Below are positions 45,523-55,049 of a stretch of DNA of 64,000 bases, in pieces; position 1 is the stretch's first letter; each line of letters starts with the position of its first letter. The translations under genes and the position numbers were made by a program. Origin of the DNA: Portevinia maculata. Taxonomy: Eukaryota > Arthropoda > Insecta > Diptera > Syrphidae. Location of the stretch: positions 31,897,203-31,961,202 of the forward strand of contig OX454526.1 of assembly GCA_949715645.1 (NCBI GenBank). Direction: 5' to 3'. The notes below the pieces were generated by a model that saw nothing but the letters and a program-made list of their open reading frames with translations, was not told the origin of the DNA and searched no databases.

Positions 45523-48402
45523 TTAGGGTTGAATTGAGAGGGACGAAAAGTGGAGAAAGATTGCATGTTTGAACTGTTTGTTATTAACTATTGATTTGAT
45601 TTGAGACGGGAGCGAGTTCCAGAGTCTAACAGCACGTATGAAAAATAGACGAGAAGAGTTCAAGTAATTACTGAGATGCGGAATAATATTGATACTTCTG
45701 GCGGACCGATTGAAAGAGAGTTTCGTAAACAAATATGATGGAGCTTTAAGATGAATTAATTTGTGTAAAAATATACAGTTTCTTGCATTGATGTGTTGCT
45801 GCAGAGTGCAACCAAGAAGATTCTTTGAAAAATTGGAAACGTGGTCATGTCGTCGTAGCCCGTAGACATAGCGAACAGCGTCATTAAATGCTACTTGTAA
45901 TTTACGCTGAGATAGGGAGTCCAAGGCGCTGTACACGATTTCAGCATACGAAATTAAGGGAAGAACTAAAGAGAGTATCAGTTTGCGTCGGGTTTCAACA
46001 GGGGTAAAGTGAGCAGAAGGCCACAGTTTTCGTAGGCATCCATAAATGCGACCAATAACCACATTTGTATGTTTATAGCCAGATAGATGACGGTCTATAG
46101 TAAAGCCAAGGCTGGTGCAGTGATCGACTGCTATAATTTTACTATCACGGAGCCATATGTCGGGTAAAGTGCTTAGATCGAATTTTCTTTTAGATATTGC
46201 GATGACTTGAGATTTAGCTGGATTTAAAAGTAGGCCGTTAGCAATGGCCCAAGCATTTATTTGGTTGAGATCCTCATTAAAAGCGATGGACAGTTCATCA
46301 AGCTGATCGAATGGCTTGGCCAGATGAAGCTGAACATCATCTGCGTATAAGTGAACCGAGGCATGTAAGCAACATGATGGAAGATCGTTGATGAAAATGC
46401 AAAAGAGTATTGGACCGAGAATCGACCCCTGGGGGACTCCTTGAAAAACAGGTCTTGGGGCTGAACATTTCCCACTAGAAATGACCCTTTGAAATCTTCC
46501 CGACAGATAATCAGTTATGAGCCTACATGCCCGGTCACCGAAGCCAAAGAAGTTTAGCAGTTTCCACTTGAGAACATCGTGATTTACTTTGTCGAAAGCT
46601 TTAGAAAAATCAAGCAGGCATAGGAGATTCATATGACCCTTATCGTATTCAATTCTTATATCATCAAGGAGATTTGTCATAGCAGTAGAGCAGCTGTGAT
46701 TCGCTCTGAAGCCCGATTGTTTCTCATATAGCAACTTGTTATTGGAAATATGTCTTAATATTTGCTTCTCAATTATCTTCTCAAAGACTTTAGAAAGGCA
46801 AGGCAGTATGCTAATTGGTCTGAAATCCGATGGAGAGATTGGGTCACGTTTTTTAGCGATGGGAAGTACTCTGGCAATTTTCCAAGACTGGGGAAAAGTA
46901 GTTGTAACAATGCACCAGTTGATTATATGAGTGAGATGGGTAATAATGAACGGCAAAATAAGTTTGACGAAACGGATAGGTACTCCATCGTCACCAACGG
47001 AGTCGGACTTTATAGCCATCACACATTTTGTTACTTCATCTTCATGGACTACTTCAAAATCCTCCAGTCTAGGCATGGACCTTGAGGAATTACTTGCAGA
47101 GTTGACTTCTAAGTCACCAACCGAGATGGTATCACCAAGAAAAAAGTCGTTAAGTTCGTCCGGATCGAGAGAACATTGAGGGCCTTTGTTTTTGCAGACA
47201 CCAATTTTACTGAGATTGCTCCATAATTTTTTAGAGGGTAAAGAAGTGTTAAGTTTGGATGAATAATAATTTATTTTAGATGTTCTAATTAAACAAGTGG
47301 CTTGATTACGGGCTTCCTTGAAGGTACTCCAATTAGCAGCTGTTTGACTGTGCTTCCATCGACTATGCTTTTTATTTCTATTTTTAATTGCAGTTAACAC
47401 AGCCGAAGAGAACCAAGGGCAACAAGCGTTTTGGACTTTAACCGTCTTAGTGGGAACATTTTGGTTATATAGTTGAACCAACAAATGCTGAAAAGAGCTA
47501 ACCTTATCATTAGCATTTGCGTGAAGACGACAACTAAGCCAGGGGGCAGAGACAGTTTCAAGACGGAGGTTGTCAAGGTCAATAGATTTGAAGTCTTTGT
47601 AGGTAAATGATTCACTACTAGCAGACTGTGATAAATTGATGTCGTATGTGCAGAAAAGAAGATCGTGATCAGACAAATCAAAGGATATTTGATCAAACAG
47701 AAGCACCAATGACGGATTAGAAACTATAGTCAAATCCAGAAGACTAGGAGAGTGATCAGAAGCGAAGCGAGTTGGATAAGTGGTGTTTACAATGCTCATT
47801 CCGACTGATGACACTAAATCTTTCGTCTGAAAAGCACGTGTATCATTTTTAAGCAAGTCAGTGTTAAAATCACCGCAAACTATGATATGCTCTGATCTTG
47901 CACAAAGTTCACTCAGAGCGGAAAAAAATGGAACTGAGGGGCAGTTTCGATTTTTATTGTAAACACATGAAATCAAGCATTTGGTGTAAGAGTCACTAAT
48001 TTCGATTATTAAAAACTCAATCCCAGGTCCACTGGATTTGACAATGGCCTTGGCTTTCATGGATGACCTACAATAAATTGCTACGCCTCCGCCTATCGTA
48101 TTCGTAATTCTATCATTTCTGTATAGATTAAAATTTGGGATGTCGTACAAACTATCACATAAATCAGGCTTGAACCAGGTTTCACTAACACAGACTACAT
48201 CGATACAAGAATTGGAAAACAAATACTTTAAATAATCAAGTTTGGAAACATTGAGACTTCGTGCATTCAGGTAGCAAACTCTTAAACCCTCACAACGTTT
48301 AGATATAATATTAATTAAAGTGGACGTTGACTTTTCATACATACTGTTTCTTTGATTTGCAAAACAATTTAGAGTATACATACATATATTGAATAAGCAC
48401 AA
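45523..48402 (-). CDS. LINE ORF2: endonuclease and reverse transcriptase
   Basis: A 959-codon frame. The N-terminal exonuclease/endonuclease/phosphatase-fold domain (about residues 38-255) has YLNARSL, VCVSETWF, GGGVAIYCR, VCGDFNTDL and LSDHDLLF, the expected catalytic Asn, Glu, Asp-Asn and Asp-His. The RT domain (about 500-760) has SDFRPISILPCLSKVFEKII, LLCLLDFSKAFDKVNH, FQGVPQGSILGPILFCIFIN and the catalytic HLYADDVQLHL. The C-terminal region ends near RLWNSLPSQIK, with no RNase H. The protein nicks target DNA and copies its own RNA there. The first Met may be downstream of the one counted, since residues 1-35 show no motif. It is intact, so activity is conceivable. Confidence 0.92.
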   Translation of the reverse strand: MCLFNICMYTLNCFANQRNSMYEKSTSTLINIISKRCEGLRVCYLNARSLNVSKLDYLKYLFSNSCIDVVCVSETWFKPDLCDSLYDIPNFNLYRNDRITNTIGGGVAIYCRSSMKAKAIVKSSGPGIEFLIIEISDSYTKCLISCVYNKNRNCPSVPFFSALSELCARSEHIIVCGDFNTDLLKNDTRAFQTKDLVSSVGMSIVNTTYPTRFASDHSPSLLDLTIVSNPSLVLLFDQISFDLSDHDLLFCTYDINLSQSASSESFTYKDFKSIDLDNLRLETVSAPWLSCRLHANANDKVSSFQHLLVQLYNQNVPTKTVKVQNACCPWFSSAVLTAIKNRNKKHSRWKHSQTAANWSTFKEARNQATCLIRTSKINYYSSKLNTSLPSKKLWSNLSKIGVCKNKGPQCSLDPDELNDFFLGDTISVGDLEVNSASNSSRSMPRLEDFEVVHEDEVTKCVMAIKSDSVGDDGVPIRFVKLILPFIITHLTHIINWCIVTTTFPQSWKIARVLPIAKKRDPISPSDFRPISILPCLSKVFEKIIEKQILRHISNNKLLYEKQSGFRANHSCSTAMTNLLDDIRIEYDKGHMNLLCLLDFSKAFDKVNHDVLKWKLLNFFGFGDRACRLITDYLSGRFQRVISSGKCSAPRPVFQGVPQGSILGPILFCIFINDLPSCCLHASVHLYADDVQLHLAKPFDQLDELSIAFNEDLNQINAWAIANGLLLNPAKSQVIAISKRKFDLSTLPDIWLRDSKIIAVDHCTSLGFTIDRHLSGYKHTNVVIGRIYGCLRKLWPSAHFTPVETRRKLILSLVLPLISYAEIVYSALDSLSQRKLQVAFNDAVRYVYGLRRHDHVSNFSKNLLGCTLQQHINARNCIFLHKLIHLKAPSYLFTKLSFNRSARSINIIPHLSNYLNSSRLFFIRAVRLWNSLPSQIKSIVNNKQFKHAIFLHFSSLSIQP

Positions 48403-48537
48403 GAAGAGAAAAAGGTATTCAATTTAGTGTAGGGAGCAAAGAGAAGGAATATTGGGAGTAAAATAGGTTAACAAAGAGTAGAAAATTGGAAATCAATAAA
48501 AATAAAGCTTACAATAAAATGAGGAACAAGAAAAAAT

Positions 48538-49431
48538 TCATTGATGAATCGCAGTCGCAGCGGCAGCAAGCAGATCTTGAGAGCTTTCGATGAGAAAGCT
48601 CTTTCCGTTAGATGACTTCTTCACATATACGTTTCCGTGCTTGGTGTGGACAGCAAATAGTTGTTTATTTCTTCGGAGATTCAAAGCGCTGTTCAAAAGA
48701 GAACGTGTATGTCTCGTCAGACTCTCATTTAGGTAGCATCTATTGTTGGAGACCGAGTCGATGCCCAGATCAAGCAAACAAAGTTCGGTTGCTTGTTGTT
48801 TGCGATAGTTGGCGGCTGACATCAGAACGGTGTTTCTCTCAAACGAGCTGCTGAATTTGATGATGATAGGAGACGATGTGTTGTTGTTAGGCTTTTTAGT
48901 CCGAAAAATATTAGTAAGGAGAGGCGGCTTGCAGTCGATTGTATGACAAAGTCTGTTGAACAAGATTCTTAGGTTCTCTTCGGGCAGAACAGGTATACCG
49001 AAGAGTACAGCATCACAAGAGACTTCCTTTTTTTGCAGGGCACTACATTGTTTTTGTAAAGCAGTTATTTCAGCCTGTTGGAGTTGCGTCTTTGAAATGA
49101 AGCTCTCTTCGAGCTGGTTGACACGATCAACCATGTTGGTGACGGTTTTGTTTAATTCATCAAATCGTTGACTCCAGTTCGCAGAAACTTCCTCGATCTT
49201 TGAAAGAAAGTTATTTCGTAGGCTAGTAATCTCTTCTGAAAAACTCAAACGGATACAGTCGGCCTGTTTGGATAAATGGTCGGCCAGAACATCAGCAGTA
49301 AGAGGAACGCTGTTTGAGGATGCCTGCTTTAGCGCCGGAGACATAAGAGTGGGTGTTGTTGCTCCTTTAGATGTTGTAGCTCTTGTTCGGATGTTAGCAG
49401 CAGACATGTTCATACCGAGAGTGCACGACAA
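48538..49431 (-). CDS. LINE ORF1: coiled coil plus FP-like nucleic-acid-binding protein
   Basis: A 297-codon frame upstream of ORF2. A Ser/Thr/Ala-rich N-terminus is followed by a coiled coil (about 60-130, with FLSKIEEVSANWSQRFDEL and VNQLEESFISKTQL). A C-terminal domain (about 135-280) has VLFGIPVLPEENLRILFNRL, IFRTKKPNN, PIIIKFSSSFERNTVLMSAA and CYLNESLTRHTRSLLNSALN. That layout resembles insect LINE ORF1 proteins with a Baculo_FP-like or RRM-like domain, from memory of the family. The probable role is to bind element RNA in the ribonucleoprotein. There is no CCHC knuckle. The start ATG at 49431 is followed by an alternative Met at residue 8. Confidence 0.8.
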   Translation of the reverse strand: MSCTLGMNMSAANIRTRATTSKGATTPTLMSPALKQASSNSVPLTADVLADHLSKQADCIRLSFSEEITSLRNNFLSKIEEVSANWSQRFDELNKTVTNMVDRVNQLEESFISKTQLQQAEITALQKQCSALQKKEVSCDAVLFGIPVLPEENLRILFNRLCHTIDCKPPLLTNIFRTKKPNNNTSSPIIIKFSSSFERNTVLMSAANYRKQQATELCLLDLGIDSVSNNRCYLNESLTRHTRSLLNSALNLRRNKQLFAVHTKHGNVYVKKSSNGKSFLIESSQDLLAAAATAIHQ

Positions 49432-49699
49432 ACTTCAGATTTAATGAAGTGATTTTTATTTAAAAATAACAAACAAATGTCAAAAAAGCGCACAAAAACC
49501 AAATGAAAAGCGACTGAGATCAAAATTACTTGGACTCCGTACTAATTTTAGAGTATAAGAAGACTTTTAACACAATTTAAGCTCACTTTAGCTGGACGCG
49601 ATCAAATACACGTCTTAATCTTGCAACATTAACAAGTTTAATTGTAGTTAAACCTCTATCACTTATCGATCAATGACGAAGGGTAAAATATTAGGGACT

Positions 49700-50570
49700 A
49701 GCAGTTGCCTTACACATTGAACGCGCCATTAACAATGTTGGTTCACAGCCAACTTTTCTGACGACAAAAAGACAGGACGTGATCGACTTAACTTTATCTA
49801 ATAGGTACTATGAGGCAGTTACCAACTGTTGGGTTTCCTCGGAGGGGTCCCTCTCAGACCATAGATGCATCGAATTCCAAATGGAACGCGAAGCCATAAC
49901 TTTGCAGGAGAGAAAGAATTCAAAGAACACCAATCGGATACGCTTCAGGGAGGAATAAGGGAAATCTCTCAAAACTCAAACCAAACTCGGGACAAGACAA
50001 AAGTTGAGTAGAGAACAGACGTGTCCAGTAAACAAGAATTCTTGCACAACGCCAATTCCGTGGTGGAGCTCGGAACTGCAAAAAGTACGAAAGGAAGCTA
50101 AAATTCTAAATTGGTCACTCATACTGATTTGGTGGAAGACTGCAATCTCTACAGATCGAAACAGAAAGAATATAAGAGGTTACTTCGGGTATCGAAAAGA
50201 GCTTCTTATTGGAGTTTCTGCGAAAAGATTGAAACGGTAGGTGAAACCAGTGGGGTGGTTAAAGTTCTAAAAAAGGGAAAGCAACCAAATTGGATTCACT
50301 TAGTAAGCCCGGCGGGACCTACACTGAGACGAAAGCGGAAACTTTTAGTCATCTGCTGGAGTCTTACTTTCACCAAACAACCCCAATCATCGAGACTGGG
50401 AGTGAGCTGAGACAAACAACACGGCGCTGCTGGCATATTGCGAAGACTGTGAAAACGGACAAGACTATCAAATACGCTTTTGTCATTTGACGGCTTCAAG
50501 TCGCCTGGTACATACCGTCCGTACCCAGCCATGATGCAACAAGGTATAAACCAGTTGCGGTGCAGGGAAA
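49700..50570 (+). mobile_element. R1/LOA-type LINE, endonuclease C-terminus to RT start
   Basis: The plus strand reads NNVGSQPTFLTTKRQDVIDL and VSSEGSLSDHRCIEFQ (the SDH motif ending the endonuclease). The linker has TPIPWWSSELQKVRKEAK, NLYRSKQKEYKRLL and SKRASYWSFCEKIE, and then DGFKSPGTYRPYPAMMQQG, the RT block 0. It is broken by frameshifts. Beyond 50.57 kb the RT is interrupted by a minus-strand element. Confidence 0.75.
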
Positions 50571-50819
50571 TAAGTCCACGGGAACTAAGTCCACTAGGTG
50601 ACTTAGTTCCCACATAGTGGGAAATAAAACCACTTTCGCGAAGTGGACTTAGACCAATCAGTCTGACTTCCTTGTTCCTTATTGCTGAAAAGCATGGGGG
50701 ACTGGTCGAGCTTTGACGCGTATTGTATTGTATTGTATGTGCACTGGGGTCATCAGTAGATGACAAGCACTTAGACCTATTGGTCCATTGTACTTCAGCA
50801 TAGCTGCCCGCTCGCTGGT

Positions 50820-52215
50820 TATTGGCGATTAGTAAGATACAGTGAGGGAGAACCTACCAGTAGCCTTGGCAAAGCGAAGAATATTAGCAAGTTCAATGTC
50901 CCCCATCTCATCTTCGTTGACGAATTGTTTGCCTATAGTGGTGAGCCTGGTTCTGGCGAAAGCCGGACATTCACAGATGAAGTGAGATACCGTTTCATCC
51001 GCCTCCAGGCAGCACTCGGCACATAGGCCCGAGCTCCTAATGTGGATGGTTTTGAGGTGCTCGTTAAGAGGACTGAAACCGGTGACGAGACCAATCAAGG
51101 GTCTCAAGTCTTTCCTGTTTAGTCCAAGCAAAAACTTAGCTCTGCTGATTTTCGGACCGTCCACTAGCTACTTCGAATACCTGCATGAGACCAGGTCATG
51201 CCAGTATTCGGAATGTTGTTGGCGTAGAGCCGAATCCATTTCACGTTTGTGGACGGATGAGCAGCATCCTATAGATGGTTGTGGGCCAATGAAGGCTGTT
51301 GAAGAGCCCTTCCTGGCCAGAGCATCCGCTCTTTCGTTTCCCTCGATACCTGTGTGCCCAGGAACCCAGGCAAGTGATACCGAGTTACATCTACCCAGAC
51401 GGTTAAGCTTAACCATGGTTTCCTCCACTATTTTTGACTTGAGAGAACCAGCCGAACAGGCTTTGATAGCGGCTTGGCTAACTGAGCAGATGTATAAGGT
51501 TTTACCCTTAATCCTTCTCCTTAACAGGATATTTGCGGCAGTAGCAATCGCAAAGATTTCTGCCTGAAAAACAGTTGTTTGTCTACCCAAGACCAAGAAA
51601 CCAACGACCATACCACGTCGAGTTAATCGGTTCTCGTTAGATCACCGCAATTAAACGACGTTGGGCGCGGTTAGTACGTAGATGGGGGACCGTTTGAGAA
51701 CAACCGCGTGTCGTTGGCCAGTCCCATCTACAGAGTTGAGGTAGATAATACATACGTGGTATCACAATGGACCTAAATTGGTCTAAGTGTGTCGGTTTCT
51801 GCCGACAGCCACATAAACCTAACCTAACCTAATCTACCCAAGGCTGCAGATAGATTTATCCGACAGTCTCTAGAGTAGACCCCGGCTCCGGAGATACCGT
51901 CAATGAGTGAGCCATCGGTATAGACGATGACATCACCCGGCTTAAAGCCATTCCACCCCTCACTGTTCCATTCCTGCCGTTCAGGAAGGATGACCTGAAA
52001 ACGGCGCTCAAAAACTTGCTTCATGCACACAGTGTCAAATGCTCCTCCCCGATGGCCAGGTAGGCTGTCACAGAGAGCTTTGACGCGTGAGAAGAAAGAA
52101 TACGCGATGGGAATTTTCATCGATATTGGGAGAGCTTTTGATAATGAGACTTTTGGAATGTAAAGAAAAACGCAAAGAACTAAATAAAAAACGCAAAGAA
52201 CCAGATAATACATAT
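50820..52215 (-). mobile_element. R1/LOA-type LINE RNase H and C-terminus, split by a SINE
   Basis: On the minus strand the RNase H domain starts at about 51960 with DVIVYTDGSLIDGISGAGVY (catalytic TDGS). It is cut at ALGR by the SINE at 51592-51832. It resumes with QTTVFQAEIFAIATAANIL (catalytic Glu), LAWVPGHTGIEGNERADALA (51405-51340) and the C-terminal MDGPKISRAKFLLGLNRKDL and CAECCLEADETVSHFICECP (zinc-knuckle-like). A separate frame break divides the two C-terminal frames. Apart from the SINE the RNase H catalytic positions look intact, so the element was young when the SINE landed. Confidence 0.82.
51592..51832 (+). mobile_element. 5S rRNA-derived SINE, full-length head
   Basis: Positions 51601-51719 are a nearly complete 5S rRNA sequence. 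CCAACGACCATACCACGTCG starts it; GATCACCGCAATTAAACGAC and GTTGGGCGCGGTTAGTACGT cover box A and the intermediate element; AGATGGGGGACCGTTTGAGA covers box C; CCGCGTGTCGTTGGCC ends it. A body of about 100 bp ends in AACCTAACCTAACCTAA. The 10-bp duplication TCTACCCAAG flanks it (51582-51591 and 51833-51842). Excising it restores an RNase H frame (ALGR joined to QTTVFQ). Nine extra bases (ACCAAGAAA) precede the 5S start. The internal Pol III control region looks usable, unlike in the two copies at 10 and 12.9 kb. Confidence 0.93.
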
Positions 52216-52329
52216 ATATAGAGAAATGTATTGGTTACTTGGAAAGTATTCCAAGCTTAATATGGAGAACAAACTGCTTTTAAGCAAGTGCTAAAACCAG
52301 TGTGGGCATATGGTGTACAACTGTTGTTG

Positions 52330-53720
52330 TAAGTCACATTAATATTGGGGTGCATGGTGGTTGATTCTTTGTTGAACGCTCTCAACAGTTCTAACGTCTA
52401 CGCTAAGGCGAACGCGGATGATGTTGCTCTGCTTTCTGTTAAACCATGCAGGAATGGGCTCTCAGTCAATTCTCTCAATTTCTCAAGAAGGAGGCAGCTG
52501 ATCAGGTTGACTCAGCCAGTACTAAAAGTCGTCAACATCCAACTCTCAAAATATTTGGAAGTCATCCGGAATAGCATACCTCTTTGGTCCAAGCATATTG
52601 AGCTGAAGCCAAGGCGTTGTAGGCTTTCTGTCAGTGCAAAGGAAATTTCGGCAAGACATGGGGCTTGGCACCGAAAAGAGTCCTTCGGATTTGCACGCCT
52701 ATGATACGACCATTTCTAGCATATCAGCGGTTGTTTGGTGTAATAGCCTTTCATGTTAATACGCTTCTGCTGCTTTTGCCAAACTACAAAGGAAGAAAGG
52801 TATGTCTCGGATGCACGGGGCCTTCCCCAGTTCGCCTGGCTCCGGCCTAGATGCATGATTGAACCTCCCGCCCCTTGATGTTTACATCATGGGTTGCACA
52901 ATCAAATCTATCTCACGTTTAAGAAGAGGTTGCTTTTGGTATAACTCGCACTGAAGTTTTTATGAACTTGTGCGACGGTTATCCTACGACTCATGTCTTA
53001 TTGAAATGCCGTCCGATGCAGTAACAACGTAGTCAGGACTGGCTCTGGCCAGACTTTGAACCTGGAAAGGAATGCAGTCGAATCTTCATGGATGGCTCCA
53101 AAACCACTCAAGTTTTTCGTGGAGAGCGACATTACACTTTACTTCTCGTTAGGCAAACATGCGGGTGTCTTCCAAACGGAAACTTATGCTATCCCAACGG
53201 TTTTGAACTAAATATGTTGTGAGGAACAGGTGATGGGCGGAGTATTTACGTCTGTAACCACAGTCAAGCTTCGCTTAAGGCCCTGCTCAACCCTTTAACC
53301 ACTTACAAAATAATTCGTGAATGCACGATCTCTCTGAATTCGGTCGGAAAGCTGAATTCACCTAGTCTTGTCTGGGTTCCGGGTTAACGGGATAACAGGA
53401 AATGCTGTATCCGATGAATTAACTTGCTAGACAAGGTGCAGAGCAGTAGGTACTTCCAGTACCTGAACCGGCGTTGTGTCTACCTGCGTCCTAGGTCAGA
53501 GTTTCCCTTTCTATACGGTTGGGTTTCACATGAACACAATCGCAAATGGCATGACTCTCCAGGGTGCAAACAGACTAAGCGAATACTTAACGACGTCTGT
53601 AAAAAATCGGTGGCATTCTTGTTGTCTCTCATCAGAAAAGACTGCAGCCAAATTTCTGGCGTTCTTCTTAGTATTGAGTCCAAGTTCGCCATTGTAGAAA
53701 GTCTAGCCCCCCAACAACAA
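52330..53720 (+). mobile_element. R1/LOA-type LINE, RT catalytic region to C-terminus, degenerate
   Basis: Plus strand: SSNVYAKANADDVALLSVKP (RT C block, ANADD), a thumb with LSVNSLNFSRRRQLIRLTQP, then RNase H remnants (VFQTETYAI, DELTC). The C-terminal GWVSHEHNRKWHDSPGCKQT and KRILNDVCKKSVAFLLSLIR follow at 53510-53640. The last part closely matches the minus-strand fragment at 23.2-23.7 kb. Probably the 3' half of the element whose 5' half is at 49.7-50.57 kb, with the minus-strand fragment lying between them. Confidence 0.7.
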
Positions 53721-53769
53721 AAAAAACCTATTCTTACGAGTATATCATATACATTTGTTTCGTAGGTAT

Positions 53770-54955
53770 TCAGACCTTAAAATGCTGTAAATAAAAATAA
53801 TATTTAAGTTGGTTCTGTTTCAAGTATGTATTAAGCTATCTTTAGGTATTAACACCAGTTGCTTTTCTAATCATTGAGTTATGTCTACATCAAGTAGAAA
53901 TACCTACTTTATAGATAAGAGCATTCTGCACAAAATACAAGTCGACAAGCCCCAGGCACAGAGTCAACCATTATGCGAAATTGGATACGAATAAAATGTT
54001 GGTGAAGGAAAACCAACACTTTACTCATAATCTAACATTGTTGGAAATGGCGCATAAAAAGACTTGTCCGATTCAAAAAGTATTTGAGTCGTTAAAGCCC
54101 TATAAACAAATAAGAAACAACCTAAAATGAACAGGAACTCTGCATTATCGAAGCAACTAGACATTGACTATGTACAGTAAACCAAACCAAGCGTCACCAA
54201 ACATTAATTCCAAGCACATTTCCTTAAAAAAAATACACAAAAAACACCCTGTGCTTTGGTTCTTATCAGTTCCATTAAAAAAGAACACCATATTCTTTGA
54301 ACTCCAGCGGGAAGTACACCTACCTCTACTATCGGCAAAGGTGTATGTCCGGGGCCCGCATCCTACCGTCCCAAGTAGACTGTGAAGCGAGCGTCGGAAA
54401 ATTAATGTTGATTTAATATGAGCTGCTATCAGCAGTAAATACACACACCAAATTCAAGTATATAACACCGACTTTATCTAAGCCTCGTTCTTTAGCAAGG
54501 TGGTGGTAGTTGTAACACAATGAGGGGATATCTAAAAAAAGCGTTTTATCTTCATATTGATTCTTTGATAAAACTGTATGCGGTGGCAGGAACTTCGTAC
54601 AGTGTTTTTGGCGTTTTCTTCCACAATTTGGCTTGCCAAGCAGAAGATTCATTATTGAATGCGGCCGGCGTCCTACCTGTGGTAAATCCCTCACTGATCG
54701 CTTTGCGATTGCATACCTCCACTCTATCGATGTTCAAATATTGACTTGAGGATAAAAAATAAAGCGCATAGAGTTTCGTTTTGGCTTGTTTGCTTAATCA
54801 TTATTACTATTCAGGGAAATAATATTTTATGATTCAGGACTTGGGTGTGAAATGAAAAATAACAATAACTAGAACCAGTATATAATGTACAATGTACATA
54901 CCGTACGATACAATTGTATCCACTTAGTGGTAAAGCAAATATATAATAATTAACT
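53770..54955. other. Intronic stretch with two unidentified open frames
   Basis: At about 53925-54126 (+) an open frame of some 65 codons contains RVNHYAKLDTNKMLVKENQH. At 54413-54740 (-) an open frame of about 105 codons contains NCGRKRQKHC and SKNQYEDKTLFLDIPSL. I recognise neither. Both may be decayed transposon coding pieces. Confidence 0.35.
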
Positions 54956-54958
54956 TAC

Positions 54959-55045
54959 CGACTTGGATGACAGCTCACCACTGCTGACACTGGTCTCAGA
55001 AACTCTGCTTTGCAATTCATTAATCTGCTTCCGAAGTGTAGCAAT
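54959..55045 (-). CDS. Gmap: Gmap upstream coiled-coil exon (87 bp)
   Basis: On the minus strand an acceptor (AAAATTTCAG, AG at 55047-55046) opens 29 codons, IATLRKQINELQSRVSETSV followed by SSGELSSKS. They end in a consensus donor (G then GTAAGT at 54958). The exon is phase 0 at both ends, which fits the phase-0 acceptor of the large exon at 16532. The heptad-like LRKQINELQSRV suits the start of the golgin coiled coil. The exon is too short to appear in a simple ORF search. The join to 16532 is inferred from strand, phase and composition. Confidence 0.75.
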
Positions 55046-55049
55046 CTGA

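Larger units (their letters stand above)
45381..49697 (-). mobile_element. Nearly complete CR1/Kiri-like LINE
   Basis: A 4.3-kb minus-strand element. It has a 5' UTR (about 49432-49697), ORF1 (49431-48538), a 135-bp spacer, ORF2 (48402-45523), and a 3' UTR with the hairpin at 45413-45441. The end has short repeats (AAATAAACTTAAACTTAAAC) and no poly(A). Flanking CTAGTAG and CTAGCAG may be a decayed target duplication. Both ORFs are free of stops and catalytic residues are present, so this may be a recently active source. Truncated relatives are at 2.4 and 3.8 kb. It lacks RNase H. Confidence 0.88.

Noticed and set aside
46736..47179. Plus-strand frames inside 45.5-48.4 kb
   Set aside because: They are antisense of LINE ORF2 and have no motif.
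51601..51719. A functional 5S rRNA gene
   Set aside because: It is followed by a SINE body with no T-run terminator directly after the 5S end, it is flanked by a target-site duplication, and it lies inside a transposon frame.
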